The notes: a model not told the origin generated them from the sequence alone. Shown: positions 15,414 to 27,934, counted from the stretch's first letter. The stretch: 64,000 nucleotides of DNA from Microbispora sp. H13382 (GCF_014161445.1 NZ_JABBXA010000007.1:124001-188000); one strand, 5' to 3'. Made by a program: numbers and translations.

Positions 15414-17327
15414 TCAATCGGTGGGCTGCACCAGCCGCGCCGGATGGCTCTCCATCACCGGCGACCGGCGTGCCACGGCCTCGGTGATCTGACGGGCGAG
15501 GTCCTGCCCGGTCAACCCGATCTCGGAGAGGATCTTGGCCCGCTTGGCGTGGTCGAGGAAACGCTGCGGGATGCCGTAGGTGCGCATCGGCACGTCCACG
15601 TCGGCGTCGCGCAGCAGGCGCGCGACGGCGTCGCCCACGCCGCCGACCCGGCCGTTGTCCTCCACCACGACGACCAGCTTGTGCGCCGCGGCGGCCAGCA
15701 CCAGGGCCCGGTCCAGCGGCTTCACCCAGCGGGGGTCCACCACGGTGGCCGAGATGCCCTGCGCGTCGAGGAGGCCCGCGGCCTCCAGGCAGATCTCGGC
15801 CATCGGGCCGACCGCGACCAGCAGCACGTCGGCGTCGCCGGCCCGCAGGACGTCCATCTCGCCGAGCTTGCCGACGGCCTCCACGTCCTGCGGCAGGGCG
15901 CCCTTGGGGTAGCGGACCACCGACGGGCCGTCGTCGATGCGGACCGCCTCGGCCAGCAGCTCGCGCAGCCGCGCGCCGTCGCGCGGGACGGCGATCGACA
16001 GCCCGGGGATCACCTGCAGGATCGACAGGTCCCACATGCCGTTGTGGCTGGGGCCGTCGTCTCCCGTCACGCCCGAGCGGTCGAGCACGACGGTGACCGG
16101 CAGGCGGTGCAGCGCCACGTCCATCAGGAGCTGGTCGAAGGCCCGGTTGAGGAACGTCGCGTAGAGGGCCACGACCGGGTGGACGCCGCCGAGGGCGAGC
16201 CCCGCGGCGCTGGTCAGGGCGTGCTGCTCGGCGATGCCCACGTCGTAGATGCGGTCCGGGTAGGCCTCGGCGAACGCGGCCAGGCCGACCGGGTGGAGCA
16301 TCGCCGCCGTGATCGCGACGACGTCGTCCCGCTCGCCCCCGATCTTCACGATCTCCTCGCTGAACACGTTGGTCCAGCTGTGCGGCTTGGGCCGCTCCTC
16401 ACCCGTCAGCGGGTCGAACGGGCCGGGGCCGTGGAAGCAGTCCTCGTCGTGGTTCTCCGCGTGGGTGTAGCCGTTGCCCTTGCGGGTCAGCACGTGGACG
16501 ATGACGGGCCCGCGGAAGCCCCGGGCGCGGCGCAGGGCGGCCTCCACGGCCCCCTCGTCGTGCCCGTCGATCGGGCCGACGTACTTCAGCCCGAGGTCCT
16601 CGAACATGACCTGGGGGGTCACGATGTCCTTCAGGCCCTTCTTGATGCCGTGCAACGTGTCGTAGAGCGGCGCGCCGACCACCGGAACCCTGGCGAGGTT
16701 GTTCTTCACCAGTTCGAGCACGTGCTCGTAGCCCTGGGTCATCCGCAGGGACGACAGGTGGGAGGCCAGACCGCCGATCGTCGGCGAGTAGGAGCGGCCG
16801 TTGTCGTTGACCACGATGATCAGCGGCAGGTCCTTGCGCCCGGCGATGTTGTTCAGCGCCTCCCAGGCCATGCCGCCGGTCAGCGCGCCGTCGCCGATCA
16901 CGGCCACCACCGTGCGGCCGGTCTCCCCGCGCAGCGTGATCGCCTTGGCCAGCCCGTCGGCGTACGACAGGGCGGTGGAGGCGTGGGAGTTCTCGATCAC
17001 GTCGTGCTCGGACTCGGCCTGGCTGGGATATCCCGACAGGCCGCCCTCCTGGCGCAGCGTGCCGAACTGCCCGGCCCGCCCGGTCAGCATCTTGTGCACG
17101 TACGCCTGGTGGCCGGTGTCGAACAGGATCGGGTCGCGCGGCGAGTCGAAGACCCTGTGGAGGGCGATGCTCAGCTCGACGACGCCCAGGTTGGGCCCGA
17201 GGTGGCCGCCGGTCTTCGCGACGGAGGAAACCAGCAGATCGCGGATCTCCGCCGCCAGCGCGGGCAACTCCCCCGCCTCAAGGCGCTTCACGTCGAGCGG
17301 GTCCTTGATCGTCTCCAGAATCCCCAC
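15414..17327 (-). CDS. dxs: 1-deoxy-D-xylulose-5-phosphate synthase
   Basis: A 637-residue thiamine-diphosphate enzyme that condenses pyruvate and glyceraldehyde-3-phosphate, the entry reaction of the MEP isoprenoid pathway. The N-terminal domain starts [16 protein letters not shown] and contains GHQAYVHK and the ThDP motif [13 protein letters not shown]...N, with VVNDNG. The central transketolase domain has [16 protein letters not shown] with the catalytic His, and [15 protein letters not shown]. Length is normal. A 16-base palindrome (17369-17384) lies 42 bases upstream of the start. The gene is next to a xylose-type importer and its regulator, the same neighbourhood as in Streptomyces. Confidence 0.97.
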   Translation of the reverse strand: MGILETIKDPLDVKRLEAGELPALAAEIRDLLVSSVAKTGGHLGPNLGVVELSIALHRVFDSPRDPILFDTGHQAYVHKMLTGRAGQFGTLRQEGGLSGYPSQAESEHDVIENSHASTALSYADGLAKAITLRGETGRTVVAVIGDGALTGGMAWEALNNIAGRKDLPLIIVVNDNGRSYSPTIGGLASHLSSLRMTQGYEHVLELVKNNLARVPVVGAPLYDTLHGIKKGLKDIVTPQVMFEDLGLKYVGPIDGHDEGAVEAALRRARGFRGPVIVHVLTRKGNGYTHAENHDEDCFHGPGPFDPLTGEERPKPHSWTNVFSEEIVKIGGERDDVVAITAAMLHPVGLAAFAEAYPDRIYDVGIAEQHALTSAAGLALGGVHPVVALYATFLNRAFDQLLMDVALHRLPVTVVLDRSGVTGDDGPSHNGMWDLSILQVIPGLSIAVPRDGARLRELLAEAVRIDDGPSVVRYPKGALPQDVEAVGKLGEMDVLRAGDADVLLVAVGPMAEICLEAAGLLDAQGISATVVDPRWVKPLDRALVLAAAAHKLVVVVEDNGRVGGVGDAVARLLRDADVDVPMRTYGIPQRFLDHAKRAKILSEIGLTGQDLARQITEAVARRSPVMESHPARLVQPTD

Positions 17328-17368
17328 CGCGCATCCTTCCGCTCGCCATCGAACGGATCGAGTCTAGT

Positions 17369-17384
17369 TCCAGGCAGGCCTGGA
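17369..17384. promoter_or_regulatory. Palindrome upstream of dxs
   Basis: TCCAGGC-AG-GCCTGGA, perfect 7-bp arms, 42 bases upstream of the dxs start. It could be an operator or part of a leader hairpin. No regulator is known to me for this sequence. Confidence 0.4.
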
Positions 17385-17563
17385 GGTATCAGGGGTGGCA
17401 CCGAACCTCCACAAGACCTTTCCCGTGACGACATCGATTCCGCTTTACCCGTTGCCGCCTCCTGCCCTACCCTCATGATCCACGTGGGGAAAGTCCGTAT
17501 TACTGCGCCTTCGGGCTCCTCGCCACATTCCTGACTCTCTCTGTCCGCTTGGGATGCCCACTC

Positions 17564-18376
17564 ATGATTCGCATAAGCCTCCGCCCGGCGGCCGTCGCGG
17601 CCACGGCGGTGGCCGGAGTCCTGTCCCTCACCGGCACCGCGGGGGCGTCCGGCGCGACGGCGGCGCCGACCACGTCCTCGGCGCGGCCCATGCCCACGGG
17701 GCCCGGGGCGCTGACGAGGAACCCGCTCTACACCACCGGCGAGTTCGAGTTCTTCGAGTGCACCGAGCTGAGCCGCAGGCCCGGCGACATCGACACCTAC
17801 CGGGTCTACCTGGACAACCTGCTCGACTGCCTCAACCGGACCTGGACCGAGGAGTTCCGGCAGGCCGGGCTGAAGTTCTCCCCGCCCAAGGTGCGTTACA
17901 TCACCAAGAGCGTGGCGACGGGCTGCGGCAAGTACCCGGCCGGCTACGCGGCGGGCCTGTACTGCCCCAGGAACGGCACGATGTGGATCCTGCTGTCCAA
18001 GGGACAGCTGTCCGACCCCAACGAGTTCAGCCTCTTCACGGTCATCGCCCACGAGTACGGCCACTACGCGCAGGACCGCGCCGGCATCCTGCTCGAGTTC
18101 GCCCGGCAGTACCCCAGGCTGAGCAAGAAGCGCATCGGCGACCTCAACCGCCGCATCGAGCTGCAGGCCGAGTGCTTCTCCGGCGCCTTCATCGGCAGCG
18201 TCTGGCGCTCGCTCGGCCGTGACCAGGTCGACTGGGACGACCAGCTCAAGTGGATCATCGGCGACAAGTGGCACGGCAAGGCGGCCAGCATCCGCTACTG
18301 GCTCAAGCGCGGCTGGTACGGCAACGGCCCGAAGGTGTGCAACACCTTCTCCGCCCCCGCGGCGAAGACGGCCTAG
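17564..18376 (+). CDS. Secreted neutral zinc metallopeptidase
   Basis: A 270-residue exported protein of the putative neutral zinc metallopeptidase family (PF04228-like). The signal peptide runs to about residue 29 (GTAGASGA). The zinc motif HEYGH is at residues 163-167, and the distal acidic ligand is probably the Glu in ELQAECFSGAF. Four or more cysteines (FECTEL, LDCLN, GCGKY, LYCPR) suggest disulphides in the secreted form. ATG 17564 is preferred over an upstream TTG because the signal peptide begins there. The stop codon overlaps that of the convergent ROK gene by four bases. Confidence 0.88.
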   Translation: MIRISLRPAAVAATAVAGVLSLTGTAGASGATAAPTTSSARPMPTGPGALTRNPLYTTGEFEFFECTELSRRPGDIDTYRVYLDNLLDCLNRTWTEEFRQAGLKFSPPKVRYITKSVATGCGKYPAGYAAGLYCPRNGTMWILLSKGQLSDPNEFSLFTVIAHEYGHYAQDRAGILLEFARQYPRLSKKRIGDLNRRIELQAECFSGAFIGSVWRSLGRDQVDWDDQLKWIIGDKWHGKAASIRYWLKRGWYGNGPKVCNTFSAPAAKTA

Positions 18377-19578
18377 GGAGCGACCCGGGACAGCGCTTCG
18401 AGGGGGTCGGCGAGCACCTGGGCGAAGGCCAGCTCGGCGGCCCCCATCAGGGTCGCGTCGTCGCCCAGGGCCGAGGTGCGCAGCCGCACCTGCTCCCGCG
18501 TCGCGCGCAGGGTGCCGGTCGCGATCCGGCTGCGCACCTGGGCGGCCGAGCCCAGGTAGATCTCCCGCAGGATGCCGCCGAAGACGACCATCTCGGGATT
18601 GAAGATGTTCACCAGGCTGGCCACGCCGAGCCCGAGCCAGTTCCCCACGCGGGCGAGGGCCTCCTGGGCCATCACGTCGCCGCGGTCGGCGGCGTCGACG
18701 ACGGCGCGGACCGCGTCCCGCCCGATGATCTCGCCGTACCGGCCGGCGTGCTGCATGAGGGCGGGCTCCCCCACCTCGGCCTCCAGGCAGCCGCGCGAGC
18801 CGCAGGCGCAGGGGCGGCCGTCCGGGTTGACCACCATGTGGCCCACCTCGCCGCCGTACCCGCCGTACCCCCCGAGGAGCTGGCCGTTCACGATGATCCC
18901 GCCGCCGATCCCCACGTCGGCGTGCAGGTAGATCAGGTCGCGGCAGCCCGCGCCGATCCCGCGGGTGTGCTCGGCGAGCGCGCCGAGGTTGGCCTCGTTG
19001 CCCACCGCCACCGGCAGCCCGAGCGCGAGCCGCCTGGTCAGCTCCTCCCCCAGCGGCACCTCGAACGCGCCGATGTTGGGCCCGATCCTGACCACGCCGT
19101 CGGAGGCCCGGACCACGCCGGAGACCGCCGCGGCCGCGCCGACGCAGATCGTGTCCTCACGCGTCTTGCGCCGCATCTGCCGGGCGAAGCCCGCCAGCGT
19201 CCCCACGACCTGCGCCATGTCGAACGGCTGGCGCGCCCGTGCGGTCTCGCGGCGGTCGAGGATCACGCCGCCGAGGCCGATGCGCGCGGCGGCCAGCCGG
19301 TCGACCCCCACCTCGAAGGCGAGCACGTAGACGCGGGCCGTCTCCGGGCGGACGACCAGCGACGGCCGTCCCGCCCGGCCGGTGTCCTTGGGCAGTTCCT
19401 CCCTGACGAGACCGGCCGCCGTGAGGTCCGCCGTGAGCGCCATGATGGTGCTGCGGTTCAGCCCCATCAGCGCGGTCAGCTCGGCCCGCGAGGTCGGCCC
19501 GCCCAGGTGGACGTGCCGCAGGAGCGTCCCGAGATTGTGCTTGCGGATCTCCTCCTGTGAGGGACCGGCGCGCATCAT
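18373..19578 (-). CDS. rok7B7: ROK family regulator, Rok7B7-like
   Basis: A 401-residue ROK protein with an N-terminal winged helix-turn-helix (SRAELTALMGLNRSTIMALTADLTAAGLV) and a sugar-kinase-like ROK domain. The domain carries the zinc motif region GHMVVNPDGRPCACGSRGCLEAE (three Cys plus His) and a DVGIGGGIIVNG sugar-phosphate loop. It lies 90 bases downstream of a xylFGH-type transporter and near dxs, the same position as Rok7B7 (SCO6008) in S. coelicolor, which I recall as controlling xylose transport and antibiotic production. It probably represses the transporter and responds to a pentose or related sugar. The symbol is by synteny. Confidence 0.85.
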   Translation of the reverse strand: MMRAGPSQEEIRKHNLGTLLRHVHLGGPTSRAELTALMGLNRSTIMALTADLTAAGLVREELPKDTGRAGRPSLVVRPETARVYVLAFEVGVDRLAAARIGLGGVILDRRETARARQPFDMAQVVGTLAGFARQMRRKTREDTICVGAAAAVSGVVRASDGVVRIGPNIGAFEVPLGEELTRRLALGLPVAVGNEANLGALAEHTRGIGAGCRDLIYLHADVGIGGGIIVNGQLLGGYGGYGGEVGHMVVNPDGRPCACGSRGCLEAEVGEPALMQHAGRYGEIIGRDAVRAVVDAADRGDVMAQEALARVGNWLGLGVASLVNIFNPEMVVFGGILREIYLGSAAQVRSRIATGTLRATREQVRLRTSALGDDATLMGAAELAFAQVLADPLEALSRVAP

Positions 19579-19668
19579 CGGGGCAGCCTCGCGGATTCCG
19601 TGGGGGGCGGTCAGGGGGGACGTGAGAGAGCTCAGGGGGCGCAGATCACCTTAGCGGCCCCGATCACG

Positions 19669-20916
19669 TCATCTTCTGCCGGTCGCCGCCGCACGCTTCC
19701 TTGACAGCGCGTCCACGCCCGCGGCGAGCAGGAGCACCGATCCGGTCACGACGAACTTGACGCCGGCGCTGTAGCCCATGAGGCCCATGCCGTTCTCGAT
19801 GACCGCGACCACCGCGCCGCCGAGCACCGCGTCGAGCGCCCGGCCCTTGCCGCCGAAGAGGCTGGTGCCGCCGATGACGGCCGCGCCCACCGCGAACAAC
19901 AGCACGTTGCTGCCGCCGGTGTTGGGGTCGACCGAGTTGGCCCGCGACGCCGCGATGATGCCGCCGATCGAGGCCATGAAGGAGCAGATCACGAACGCGG
20001 AGATGCGGATGCGGTCCACGTTGATGCCGGCCCGGCGGGCGGCCTCGGCGTTGCCGCCGACCGCGTAGATGTGCCGGCCGTACCCCGTGCGCCGCAGCAC
20101 GAAGGTCCAGACGATCAGCAGGATCACGATCAGCGGGACGACGATCGGCACGCCCTTGAGCGACACGATCGCCGCGTTGCGGCTGCGCTCCAGGTTGAGC
20201 ACGTACACCGCGAACCCGGCGACCACGGCGAGCGTCACGATCCGGGCGGCGATCACCGCGACCGGGGTGGCGACCAGGCCGCGGGACACGCGGCGGCGCG
20301 CCTGCAGGAACTGCAGGGCGGCGTACGCGGCGACGCCCACGACCAGCGCCGCCCAGCCGGCGACCGGGGGGACGTTCTTGTTCGCGATCGCGAGGATCGT
20401 CTCGTCGCGGATCGAGATGTTGGTGCCGTCCTTCACCAGCAGCAGCACGACGCCCTGGAAGGCCAGGAACGCCGCCAGCGTGACCACGAAGGACGGGATG
20501 CCGAGCTTGGCCACCAGGGACCCGAGGACCATGCCGATGACGGCGCCGGTGATCATCGCGGCCAGGACCGCGAGATACCAGGGCCAGCCCTGCAGGGTCA
20601 GCAGCACGGCGAGCACCGCCGCGCAGACGCCGCTCGCGAAGCCGGCGGACAGGTCGATCTCGCCGAGGAGGAGCACGAAGATCAGGCCCATGGCGATGAC
20701 GGCGACCGCCGCGCCCTGGGTGAACAGGTTCGCGAAGTTGACCGCCGACAGGAACGCCGGGCGCAGTACGGAGAAGACCACGCAGAGGATGACGAGGCCG
20801 AAGACCGCGGGCAGCGCCCCCAGCTCACCGCCCTTGACCCGGTCGATGTAGCCCTTGACGTGCACGCCGATCGAGGAGTCGGCGTTCTCCTGCTTGGGGA
20901 GCGTTTCGGTTGTCAT
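19669..20916 (-). CDS. xylH: Sugar ABC transporter permease (XylH-like)
   Basis: A 415-residue permease of the ribose/xylose ABC family with about 10-12 helices. The conserved cytoplasmic loop YAVGGNAEAARRAGINVDRIRISAF is the contact for the ATPase, and GEIDLSAGF lies in the early membrane region. A short soluble N-terminus precedes the first helix. The ATG at 20916 overlaps the stop of the ATPase gene (ATGA), indicating coupled translation. With the binding protein and ATPase it forms a complete pentose-type importer. Confidence 0.92.
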   Translation of the reverse strand: MTTETLPKQENADSSIGVHVKGYIDRVKGGELGALPAVFGLVILCVVFSVLRPAFLSAVNFANLFTQGAAVAVIAMGLIFVLLLGEIDLSAGFASGVCAAVLAVLLTLQGWPWYLAVLAAMITGAVIGMVLGSLVAKLGIPSFVVTLAAFLAFQGVVLLLVKDGTNISIRDETILAIANKNVPPVAGWAALVVGVAAYAALQFLQARRRVSRGLVATPVAVIAARIVTLAVVAGFAVYVLNLERSRNAAIVSLKGVPIVVPLIVILLIVWTFVLRRTGYGRHIYAVGGNAEAARRAGINVDRIRISAFVICSFMASIGGIIAASRANSVDPNTGGSNVLLFAVGAAVIGGTSLFGGKGRALDAVLGGAVVAVIENGMGLMGYSAGVKFVVTGSVLLLAAGVDALSRKRAAATGRR

Positions 20917-21689
20917 GATGCCGCTCCGTTGCCGTTCCTGAGCCCGAGCTCCCCGCTCCGCCCGGAGGTGATGAGTTCCACGACCTGCGAGTGGGTCACC
21001 TCGGAGGCCTTCACCTGGGCCGCCATCCGTCCCAGGTACAGCGCCGCGATCCGGTCGGAAACGGCGAAGACGTCGTTCATGTTGTGCGAGATGAGCACCA
21101 CCGCGAGGCCCTTGTCGGCCAGGCGGCGGACCAGCTCGAGCACCTGGGCGGTCTGCGCCACGCCGAGGGCGGCGGTCGGCTCGTCGAGGATGACGACCTT
21201 GCTGTTCCACAGCACGGCCTTGGCGATCGCCACGGTCTGCCGCTGGCCGCCGGACAGGCTGGAGACGTGCTGGCGCAGCGACTTGACGGTGCGGACCGAC
21301 AGGCCGGCCAGGGTCTTGGCCGCCATCTCCTCCATCGTGTCCTCGTCCAGGACCAGCCCGCTGCGGCGCTCGCGGCCGAGGAACATGTTCTGCACGATGT
21401 CGAGGTTGTCGCAGAGCGCGAGGTCCTGGTAGACGATCTCGACGCCCAGCGCCGCCGCGTCCCTGGGCCCGTGCACCTGGACCCGCTCGCCCTCGAAGAA
21501 GTACTCGCCCGAGTCGATCGGGTGGATGCCGCCGATGCATTTGACCAGCGTCGACTTGCCGGCGCCGTTGTCGCCGACCAGTGCTGTCACCTCGCCCGGA
21601 TAGGCCGAGAAGGCGACGTCGTGAAGGACCTGCACGGGGCCGAAGCTCTTGTTGATGCCGCGCAGTTCCAGGATCGGTCCCTGGGACAC
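20913..21689 (-). CDS. xylG: Sugar ABC transporter ATPase (XylG-like)
   Basis: A 258-residue ATPase with one nucleotide-binding domain: Walker A GDNGAGKST, Q-loop YQDLALCDN, signature LSGGQRQ, Walker B VVILDEP and H-loop SHN. Family members such as RbsA/XylG usually have two fused domains (about 500 residues). The single-domain form here must act as a homodimer, as in FrcA-like and Streptomyces XylG systems. It follows the binding-protein gene after a strong hairpin (21762-21804), which should lower its expression relative to the binding protein. Confidence 0.92.
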   Translation of the reverse strand: MSQGPILELRGINKSFGPVQVLHDVAFSAYPGEVTALVGDNGAGKSTLVKCIGGIHPIDSGEYFFEGERVQVHGPRDAAALGVEIVYQDLALCDNLDIVQNMFLGRERRSGLVLDEDTMEEMAAKTLAGLSVRTVKSLRQHVSSLSGGQRQTVAIAKAVLWNSKVVILDEPTAALGVAQTAQVLELVRRLADKGLAVVLISHNMNDVFAVSDRIAALYLGRMAAQVKASEVTHSQVVELITSGRSGELGLRNGNGAAS

Positions 21690-21761
21690 GTTGGGCTACT
21701 CCGTAGATCGATGGGGCCGGTACGGCGCCGTTGTCCGGGCCGCCAATCGTCGCTCCGGGCG

Positions 21762-21804
21762 GTGCGGGGCGCCCTGTGCCCTTTCGGGACAGGGCGCCCC
21801 GCAC
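21762..21804 (-). terminator. Attenuating hairpin between binding-protein and ATPase genes
   Basis: Inverted repeat of about 19 bp with one bulged base (arms about 21762-21781 and 21786-21804, core GGGGCGCCCTGT / ACAGGGCGCCCC). It lies between xylF and xylG. Such stem-loops commonly protect the abundant binding-protein mRNA and allow only partial readthrough. Confidence 0.8.
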
Positions 21805-21879
21805 GGTGCTCGTCGCGGCTCAGCACGTCACCCGCTCAGGGGGTCCGCGTCGCCGTACGCACCCGGTGGATGGATGGGC

Positions 21880-23001
21880 TTAGCTGATGCCGGCCTCGGT
21901 GCACTTGTCGGCGAACTCGCCGGTGCACAGCTCGTCCTTGCTCACGAAGCCGTCGGCCACGACGTCCTTGACGTTGTCGAAGAAGATGGCCTGGGGCTCC
22001 AGCAGCACGGAGGGGACGTCACGGTTGCCCTCGGTGTCCTTGACGGTGCCGCTCGCCTGCGGCTGCTCGCCCTTGGCCAGCGAGACCGCGAGCTGCGCGG
22101 CGGCGTCGGCCTCCTTCTTGATGGCCTTGTAGACCGTCATGCACTGGTCGCCGGCGAGGATGTTCTGCAGGCCCTGCACGGTGGCGTCCTGGCCGGTGAC
22201 CGGGACCTTGCCGTTCAGCTTCTGCTTCTTCAGCACGGAGATGGCGGCGTTGCCGAGGCCGTCGTTGGCGGCGAGGACACCGGCGATCTTCGGCTCCTGG
22301 GTCAGCATCTGCTCGAAGATCGTGCCGGCCTGGGTGTTGTCCCAGTCGGGAACCGACTGGTCCGGGCCCTTCTTGTACTCACCGGCGTCGTACTTCGGCT
22401 GCAGCACGCCGTCGTAGCCCTGCTTGAACAGCGTGGCGTTGTTGTCGGTCGGCGAGCCGTTCAGCTCGGCGACGATCGGCTTGTCGGCCTTCTTGTCGGT
22501 CAGGCACTTGACCAGGCCCTCGCCCTGCAGCTTGCCGACCGCCGTGTTGTCGAAGGACACGTAGTAGGAGGCGCTGCCGCCGAGCGTGAGGCGGTCGTAG
22601 TCGATCGTCGCCACGCCCTGCGACTTGGCCTTGTCCAGCACGGCCTTGCCGGTGCCGCTGTCCAGGTTGACGATCATCAGGACGGTCGCGCCGTTGGTGA
22701 TCATCTGGTCGGCGATCGTCTGGAACGCCGTCTTGTCGCCCTGGGCGTTCTGGATGTCGTACTGGACGCCCGCCGTCTTGAAGGCCTCTTCGAGGTACTT
22801 GCGGTCGGCGGTCTCCCACCGGGCGGAGGACTTGCTGTCCGGCAGGATGACGCCGATCTTGCCGGGCTTGGCGTCGCCGGCGGCGGCCGAGGGGGCGCCG
22901 CTGGTCTCCGCCGAGGTGTCACCGCTCTCGCCCCCGCAGGCGGTGAGACCGAGGGTGAGCGCCGCGGCGGCGGCGCCGATGCTGAGGATCCCCTTGCGCA
23001 T
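21880..23001 (-). CDS. xylF: Xylose-type substrate-binding lipoprotein
   Basis: A 373-residue periplasmic-binding-protein-like lipoprotein. The lipobox LTAC places the lipidated cysteine at residue 22, followed by a Gly/Ser/Glu linker. The mature protein shows the type I binding fold (IGVILPDSKSSARWETADRKY, VDYDR-like hinge regions, VLAANDGLGNAAI). It captures a pentose or related sugar at the cell surface for the XylGH channel. The ATG follows AAAGGA. The upstream region contains TTGTTTG/CAAACAA-like elements that may be ROK operators. Confidence 0.92.
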   Translation of the reverse strand: MRKGILSIGAAAAALTLGLTACGGESGDTSAETSGAPSAAAGDAKPGKIGVILPDSKSSARWETADRKYLEEAFKTAGVQYDIQNAQGDKTAFQTIADQMITNGATVLMIVNLDSGTGKAVLDKAKSQGVATIDYDRLTLGGSASYYVSFDNTAVGKLQGEGLVKCLTDKKADKPIVAELNGSPTDNNATLFKQGYDGVLQPKYDAGEYKKGPDQSVPDWDNTQAGTIFEQMLTQEPKIAGVLAANDGLGNAAISVLKKQKLNGKVPVTGQDATVQGLQNILAGDQCMTVYKAIKKEADAAAQLAVSLAKGEQPQASGTVKDTEGNRDVPSVLLEPQAIFFDNVKDVVADGFVSKDELCTGEFADKCTEAGIS

Positions 23002-23152
23002 GATGCGTGGGTCCTTTCTTTGGCTGGGGGTCTATGAGGGGGTGCGGCCGAGCCAGTGCCTCGTCCCGCCGTCTGGGCGAATGCTGCCGGTCAAGGCACT
23101 CTGGCCACCCGGTACGGCAGGAGCCGGGTCACGGCGTTCACCGCTCCAGGGA

Positions 23153-23219
23153 ATGTTGTTTGAGACAACGTAAGCCCAAAGCCCAGGTGGTGAAAGACAC
23201 AGGACGGTAACGTTTGTTG
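23153..23219. promoter_or_regulatory. xylF promoter region with TTGTTTG-type elements
   Basis: Within the 385-base gap 23002-23386, TTGTTTGAGACAA (about 23157-23169) is a small dyad, and GTTTGTTGTCC recurs near 23211-23221. Half-sites of the GTTTGTT / AACAAAC type are what ROK/XylR proteins commonly bind, and the ROK gene is in the same cluster. Exact operator limits are uncertain. No gene is seen in the gap. Confidence 0.4.
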
Positions 23220-23386
23220 TCCGCGGTAACAATGAAGAAACGCACGATCAACATCGGGCGGCGTTCCGTCCCGACAGGCTCGACAGCGTCAGCGAGGCCA
23301 TGAGCCGCACGGTCACCGTCAGGGACGGGCGGATCGGCGCTGCGGGTCGAGCGCCTGCGCGAGTCGTCCACCTGAAGGCTCACGAC

Positions 23387-24112
23387 CTAGTGGGCGAGGC
23401 TCTGCCCCAGCAGGGCGCAGGCGGAGACGGCGGCCACCGCCAGGACCGCGGTGCGGACCCGTCCGCCGTCGAGATAGCGGCGCAGCGGTCCCGACACCGC
23501 GAACCCGAGCAGGACGAAGGGCACCAGCGCCGCCCCCGCGGCCAGCGCGCGCCCCGGGAGCCTGTCGAGGGCGGCGAGGATGACGAGCGACTGGGCGGCG
23601 CTCAGGCAGAAGTACGTCGCCAGCGTCGCGCGGATCTGCGGGCCGCGGGCGCTCTGGTAGACCAGGGCGATCGGCGGGCCGCCGATCCCGGTGGCCGTGC
23701 CGGTGATCCCCGACAGGAAGCCCGCGACGGTCAGCGTCGCGCCGTTGCGCGGCACGCAGACCGCCCGGGCCGTCAGCGCCACCGCGACCAGCACCATCAC
23801 GCCGACCAGCGCGCCGAGCGCCGCCGTACTCACGTAGACGACCACGAGGGCGCCGATCGCGCTGCCCGGCAGCCGGCCCAGCAGGGCGAACCCGGCCCCC
23901 CGCCACTCGGTCCTGCGCCACTCCCGGGCCAGCGTGAACACCGGCATCGCGAGGTTGACGACCTGGACCGCCCCCGGCATCACCGAGGGATCGAGCAGCG
24001 CGATCAGCGGTGCGGCCACCAGGCCCAGCCCGAACCCCACGCCGCCCTGCACGACGGCCCCGATGAAGACGGCCACTCCCCCGATGAGCAGCAGCACCAC
24101 GTCGTGATCCAT
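23387..24112 (-). CDS. TauE/SafE family membrane transporter
   Basis: A 241-residue protein with about eight hydrophobic helices arranged as two repeats. The family motif GAVVQGGVGFGLGLVAAP opens helix 1-2, and GFLSGITGTATGIGGPPIALVYQ opens the second half. The family exports or imports sulfonates, sulfite or other organic anions; the substrate cannot be decided here. It is monocistronic and convergent with nothing obvious. Confidence 0.9.
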   Translation of the reverse strand: MDHDVVLLLIGGVAVFIGAVVQGGVGFGLGLVAAPLIALLDPSVMPGAVQVVNLAMPVFTLAREWRRTEWRGAGFALLGRLPGSAIGALVVVYVSTAALGALVGVMVLVAVALTARAVCVPRNGATLTVAGFLSGITGTATGIGGPPIALVYQSARGPQIRATLATYFCLSAAQSLVILAALDRLPGRALAAGAALVPFVLLGFAVSGPLRRYLDGGRVRTAVLAVAAVSACALLGQSLAH

Positions 24113-24288
24113 GCGCGGACCCTAGCGGCGTCGCCCGGCGTCCCGGCAACCGGTTATCCGGGGCCAGGAACTCGGACAATCACCGTCAGTAAGTGGAATA
24201 TGTTGCGATGGTAATCAGACAGTCCGTAAGCTCGGCGGCGGCGACATCGCCGTAGCGCTTTTTGTAGACAGGATCGTAGCCTCGCGGT

Positions 24289-24603
24289 ATGGGCAGCGAG
24301 CAACGCCACACGACGATCCGGGTCAGCACTCTTACTCGCGACAAGGTCGCGGCAATCGCCAAGCAGGAAGGCAGACCCATGACAGCAGTGATCGACGACG
24401 CCGTCGCGGAATACGAGCACAAGAAGTTCTGGGAGGAGATGCGAGCAGCGGTCGAGCGGACCCAGCGAGAGGACCCCGAGGGCTGGGCCGATTACCTGGC
24501 GGAGACAGCCGTCTTCGATCGCGCCGCTCCAGACGGTCTCGAGCCGGAGGACTGGTCCTCCCACCTGCCCCCGAAGGAGCATGATGCGGATAACACGCGG
24601 TGA
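24289..24603 (+). CDS. Ribbon-helix-helix antitoxin (MazE-like)
   Basis: A 104-residue protein. The N-terminal HTTIRVSTLTRDKVAAIAKQ followed by MTAVIDDAVAEYE is a ribbon-helix-helix DNA-binding domain. The acidic C-terminal half (REDPEGWADYLAE, EPEDWSS) is the toxin-neutralising tail. It overlaps the MazF-like gene by 23 bases, so the two are co-translated. It is likely autoregulated by the antitoxin-toxin complex. Confidence 0.85.
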   Translation: MGSEQRHTTIRVSTLTRDKVAAIAKQEGRPMTAVIDDAVAEYEHKKFWEEMRAAVERTQREDPEGWADYLAETAVFDRAAPDGLEPEDWSSHLPPKEHDADNTR

Positions 24604-24919
24604 CCTCTGGCTGGCCGACTACGGTCAACCGATGGGCCGAGAGCAGGGCGGGCCGAGGCCGACGGTGGTGATGAGCGGCCGCGCGGTCAACGACGTGCGG
24701 ATGGGTCTCGTGTTCAGCGTGCCGCTCACCACCACTGAGCGTGGCTGGCCCAGCCATGTCGAGGTCCCCCCGGGCACGGGTCTGGAGAAGCAGAGCTGGG
24801 CGATGGTGGAGCAGTTCCGCGCCATCTCCGTGCAGCGGCTGACCAGGAGGATCGGCTGGGTGGAGGAGCCGACGCTGGAGAAGATGCGCGTCATCCTGAG
24901 CCACCTCATCAGGCCGTAG
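24581..24919 (+). CDS. MazF/PemK family mRNA interferase toxin
   Basis: A 112-residue toxin. The opening RITRGDLWLADYGQPMGREQGGPRPTVVMS is the MazF signature, with the conserved Gly-Asp-Ile/Leu-Trp, the basic loop and RPxVV. The later VPLTTTERGWPSHVEV and EQFRAISVQRL segments carry the catalytic Thr/Ser and Arg region. It would cleave single-stranded RNA at short motifs; the motif cannot be predicted. ATG 24581 or 24584, both inside the antitoxin gene. Confidence 0.92.
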   Translation: MMRITRGDLWLADYGQPMGREQGGPRPTVVMSGRAVNDVRMGLVFSVPLTTTERGWPSHVEVPPGTGLEKQSWAMVEQFRAISVQRLTRRIGWVEEPTLEKMRVILSHLIRP

Positions 24920-25035
24920 GCGAGCCGCTTGGAGCATCTCCCTATGCCCGGAGGACGCGAGCACGAGCTCCTCGAGCCGTGCCGCGAGGACTCAGGTCCT
25001 TCTACGGGCCACGCTTCCGGCCTCAGCGCGGTGCC

Positions 25036-25070
25036 GGCCCGGGCCGGCAGGTTGACTGCCGGCCCGGGCC
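25036..25070. terminator. 15-bp hairpin between mazF and acnA
   Basis: Perfect arms 25036-25050 and 25056-25070 (GGCCCGGGCCGGCAG and its complement) with loop GTTGA. It lies ten bases past the acnA stop (minus strand) and downstream of mazF, so it serves both directions. Confidence 0.85.
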
Positions 25071-25080
25071 GCCCAAGGTG

Positions 25081-27855
<2,775 letters not shown>

Positions 27856-27934
27856 GAAGTTCGCCTCCCCAGGGTTACGGGCTTGTCACAGGTTTCGTGT
27901 GCATCCTCCCGCACGCACGGGACACTCCTGACAA

